DNA from: Oscillospiraceae bacterium
GTDB lineage: Bacteria > Bacillota > Clostridia > Oscillospirales > Ruminococcaceae
Direction: 5' to 3'
NCBI GenBank assembly: GCA_020024235.1
Contig: JAHHUA010000079.1
Coordinates: 1 to 7,842 of the forward strand
Length of the DNA stretch: 7,842 bases
In this document: piece after piece, positions 6,628 through 7,842 of the stretch
Numbering within the stretch: the stretch's first letter is position 1
How the letters are laid out: each line of letters opens with the position of its first letter
Made by a program: the position numbers and the translations under genes
Notes under the pieces: generated by a model
The model's database searches: none
What the model was told of the DNA's origin: nothing
Seen by the model: only the letters and a program-made list of their open reading frames with translations

Positions 6628-7567
6628 TTCAAAAATTCCTCTTTTGGTTATAGCGGGTCCCACAGCATCAGGCAAAACAAAGCTTGCAGTGGAAATGGCA
6701 AAACGATTTAACGGAGAAGTAGTTTCGGCAGATTCAATGCAGATTTATAAGTATATGGATATAGGTACAGCCAAGCCCACTGAGGAAGAAATGCAGGGTA
6801 TACCTCATTATATGCTGGATTTCCTTGAGCCTGACGAAAAATTTAGCGTGGCTGAATATTTGGTTAGAGCAAAAGATATAATTTCGGATATTCACTCAAG
6901 GGGAAAACTGCCAATAGTAGCAGGGGGAACAGGACTCTACATAAATTCTCTTATTGATAATGTGGAGTTTTCCAATGTGGGAGAAAGCAAGGAATTAAGA
7001 GATAAATTTCATAAAATCGCAAAAGAAAAAGGAAACGAACACTTGTTCATAATGCTGGAAGAAATAGATCCTGAAATATGCCGAGAAATGCACCCTAATA
7101 ATGTGAGCCGTGTGGTCAGGGCTTTGGAGGTTTATGAACTTACCGGCAAAACCATGTCATGGCATAAGAAAAACTCCCACATCAAACCTTCGGATTATAA
7201 TGTGTGCATGATAGGTTTAACTTATGCCGACAGACAAAAACTTTATGACAGAATAAATAAGAGAGTTTCTGTAATGGTGGAAAACGGGCTTTTGCAGGAA
7301 GCAGAAAATCTTTTTTCATCTATTTATTGCGGAACTGCCAAACAGGCAATAGGCTATAAAGAATTAAAAAATTATTTTGATGGCACTGAGGATTTGGAAA
7401 GCTGTCTTGACAAAATAAGAATGGAATCAAGAAGATATGCTAAAAGGCAGCTTACCTGGTTTAGACGGGACAACAGAATTAATTGGATTAATTTGGATAA
7501 TTATGATGATTACAATAAAATTTTGCAAGAAGCAGTCGATATACTGGCAAAAAGCAAAATATTGTGA
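6620..7567 (+). CDS. miaA: tRNA dimethylallyltransferase MiaA
   Basis: MiaA transfers a dimethylallyl group from dimethylallyl diphosphate to N6 of A37 in tRNAs reading codons that start with U, forming i6A, the substrate of MiaB. The 315-residue protein has the usual length. It shows the P-loop GPTASGKT (13-20), SADSMQIYKYMDIGTAKP (36-53) with the catalytic Asp38, IPHYMLDFLEP (61-71), AGGTGLYINSL (101-111), NNVSRVVRALEVYELTGK (160-177), KQAIGYKEL (241-249) and the tRNA-contacting RRYAKRQLTWFRR (271-283). The insertion domain between about 115 and 205 matches the swinging domain of the family. The TTG start puts the P-loop 12 residues from the N-terminus, as in known MiaA; the next in-frame ATG is after the P-loop and cannot be the start. 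The mutL-miaA-hfq order is the same as in Escherichia coli, which supports the call. Confidence 0.97.
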   Translation: MCNSKIPLLVIAGPTASGKTKLAVEMAKRFNGEVVSADSMQIYKYMDIGTAKPTEEEMQGIPHYMLDFLEPDEKFSVAEYLVRAKDIISDIHSRGKLPIVAGGTGLYINSLIDNVEFSNVGESKELRDKFHKIAKEKGNEHLFIMLEEIDPEICREMHPNNVSRVVRALEVYELTGKTMSWHKKNSHIKPSDYNVCMIGLTYADRQKLYDRINKRVSVMVENGLLQEAENLFSSIYCGTAKQAIGYKELKNYFDGTEDLESCLDKIRMESRRYAKRQLTWFRRDNRINWINLDNYDDYNKILQEAVDILAKSKIL

Positions 7568-7573
7568 TATACT
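7544..7573 (+). promoter_or_regulatory. Possible hfq promoter overlapping the end of miaA
   Basis: TGATATACT at 7565-7573 is an extended -10 (TGn + TATACT, five of six to consensus) whose TGA is also the miaA stop codon. CTGGCA at 7544-7549 gives a four-of-six -35 with an 18-base spacer. Transcription would start near 7580, about 35 bases before the hfq ATG. In E. coli hfq likewise has its own promoters inside the upstream gene, but read-through from miaA is also expected because no terminator is visible between the two genes. Confidence 0.4.
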
Positions 7574-7614
7574 GATTATGTAAAATTTAAAAATCAATAA
7601 GGAGGAATATTTTT

Positions 7615-7842
7615 ATGGATAAATCCGATAGTTTGCAAAACAAATTCCTTACTGTACTGACAATGGAATCTGTAATAGTTACCATAAATCTGACAACCGG
7701 TTTTCAGTTTAGGGGGACTGTAATAAGTTTTGACGATTACACAATTCTGATGGAAAGCGAAGAAAAACCTTGCTTGGTGTACAAAGCGGCAATAGCATCT
7801 ATTGTGCCTTCAAAAAATATTTCTTTTAAAAAATATGATACC
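7615..7842 (+). CDS. hfq: RNA chaperone Hfq (3' end beyond the window)
   Basis: Hfq is a ring-shaped Sm-like hexamer that binds small RNAs and mRNAs. The frame runs from ATG at 7615 to the window edge without a stop (76 codons), so the protein is at least 76 residues and nearly all of the Sm core is present. AAGGAGG at 7599-7605 lies nine bases before the ATG. The start LQNKFL (7-12) with Q8, the Sm1 strand region VTINLTTGFQFRGTVISFDDYTIL (22-45) and the Sm2 region LVYKAAIASIVPS (54-66) align without gaps to B. subtilis Hfq as I recall it. Several usual residues are changed: the rim patch (RRER or RKEN in known Hfq) reads TMES at 16-19, Gln/Asn after FD is D41, and the YKH histidine is A58. 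Its position after miaA is the standard one for hfq, so I call it Hfq, though a divergent one. Confidence 0.9.
   Translation, partial: MDKSDSLQNKFLTVLTMESVIVTINLTTGFQFRGTVISFDDYTILMESEEKPCLVYKAAIASIVPSKNISFKKYDT

Noticed and set aside
1..7842. Mobile element, CRISPR array, defence system or other undescribed system
   Set aside because: The DNA is filled end to end by six core genes with short gaps, base composition looks even by eye, and there are no direct-repeat arrays, transposase fragments or att-like repeats.

Overview
The window looks like a piece of the core chromosome of a low-GC Gram-positive anaerobe, most likely a member of the Clostridia. The reasons are the AT-rich DNA with AGA/AAA-rich codon use, strong GGAGG-type ribosome binding sites, TTG starts, an endonuclease-type MutL (no MutH-dependent system needed), and the gene order miaB - ylbF/ymcA-like - mutS - mutL - miaA - hfq. 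Genus cannot be named from the sequence alone. All genes lie on the + strand. I see no phage, insertion sequence, CRISPR array, tRNA or rRNA.

Layout: positions 1-177 are a very AT-rich leader with an extended -10 promoter just before miaB (178-1566). A 45-base gap leads to a small YlbF/YmcA-family gene (1612-2016) whose protein ends in a compact cysteine tail. A 96-base gap holds a GC-rich hairpin with a T-rich 3' flank, then a strong ribosome binding site and mutS (2113-4716). mutL (4732-6627, TTG start) follows after 15 bases, and miaA (6620-7567, TTG start) overlaps the end of mutL by 8 bases. A 47-base gap with a possible promoter leads to hfq (7615 to beyond the window edge, 3' end missing).

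The genes serve three linked housekeeping jobs. MiaA and MiaB are successive enzymes making ms2i6A at position 37 of tRNAs that read UNN codons. MutS and MutL are the mismatch-recognition and nicking parts of methyl-independent mismatch repair, and both carry a plausible beta-clamp-binding peptide. The YlbF/YmcA-like protein (RNase Y specificity in Bacillus) and Hfq act on RNA.

I did not find an undescribed system. The points worth a second look are departures from consensus inside well-known proteins: an Hfq without the usual rim basic patch and without the YKH histidine; a MutL with Asn for His in the RHATSK motif and Asn for the last Glu of the endonuclease motif; a four-cysteine tail on the YlbF-like protein encoded partly by a perfect 2 x 9-bp repeat; and a possible attenuator between that gene and mutS.
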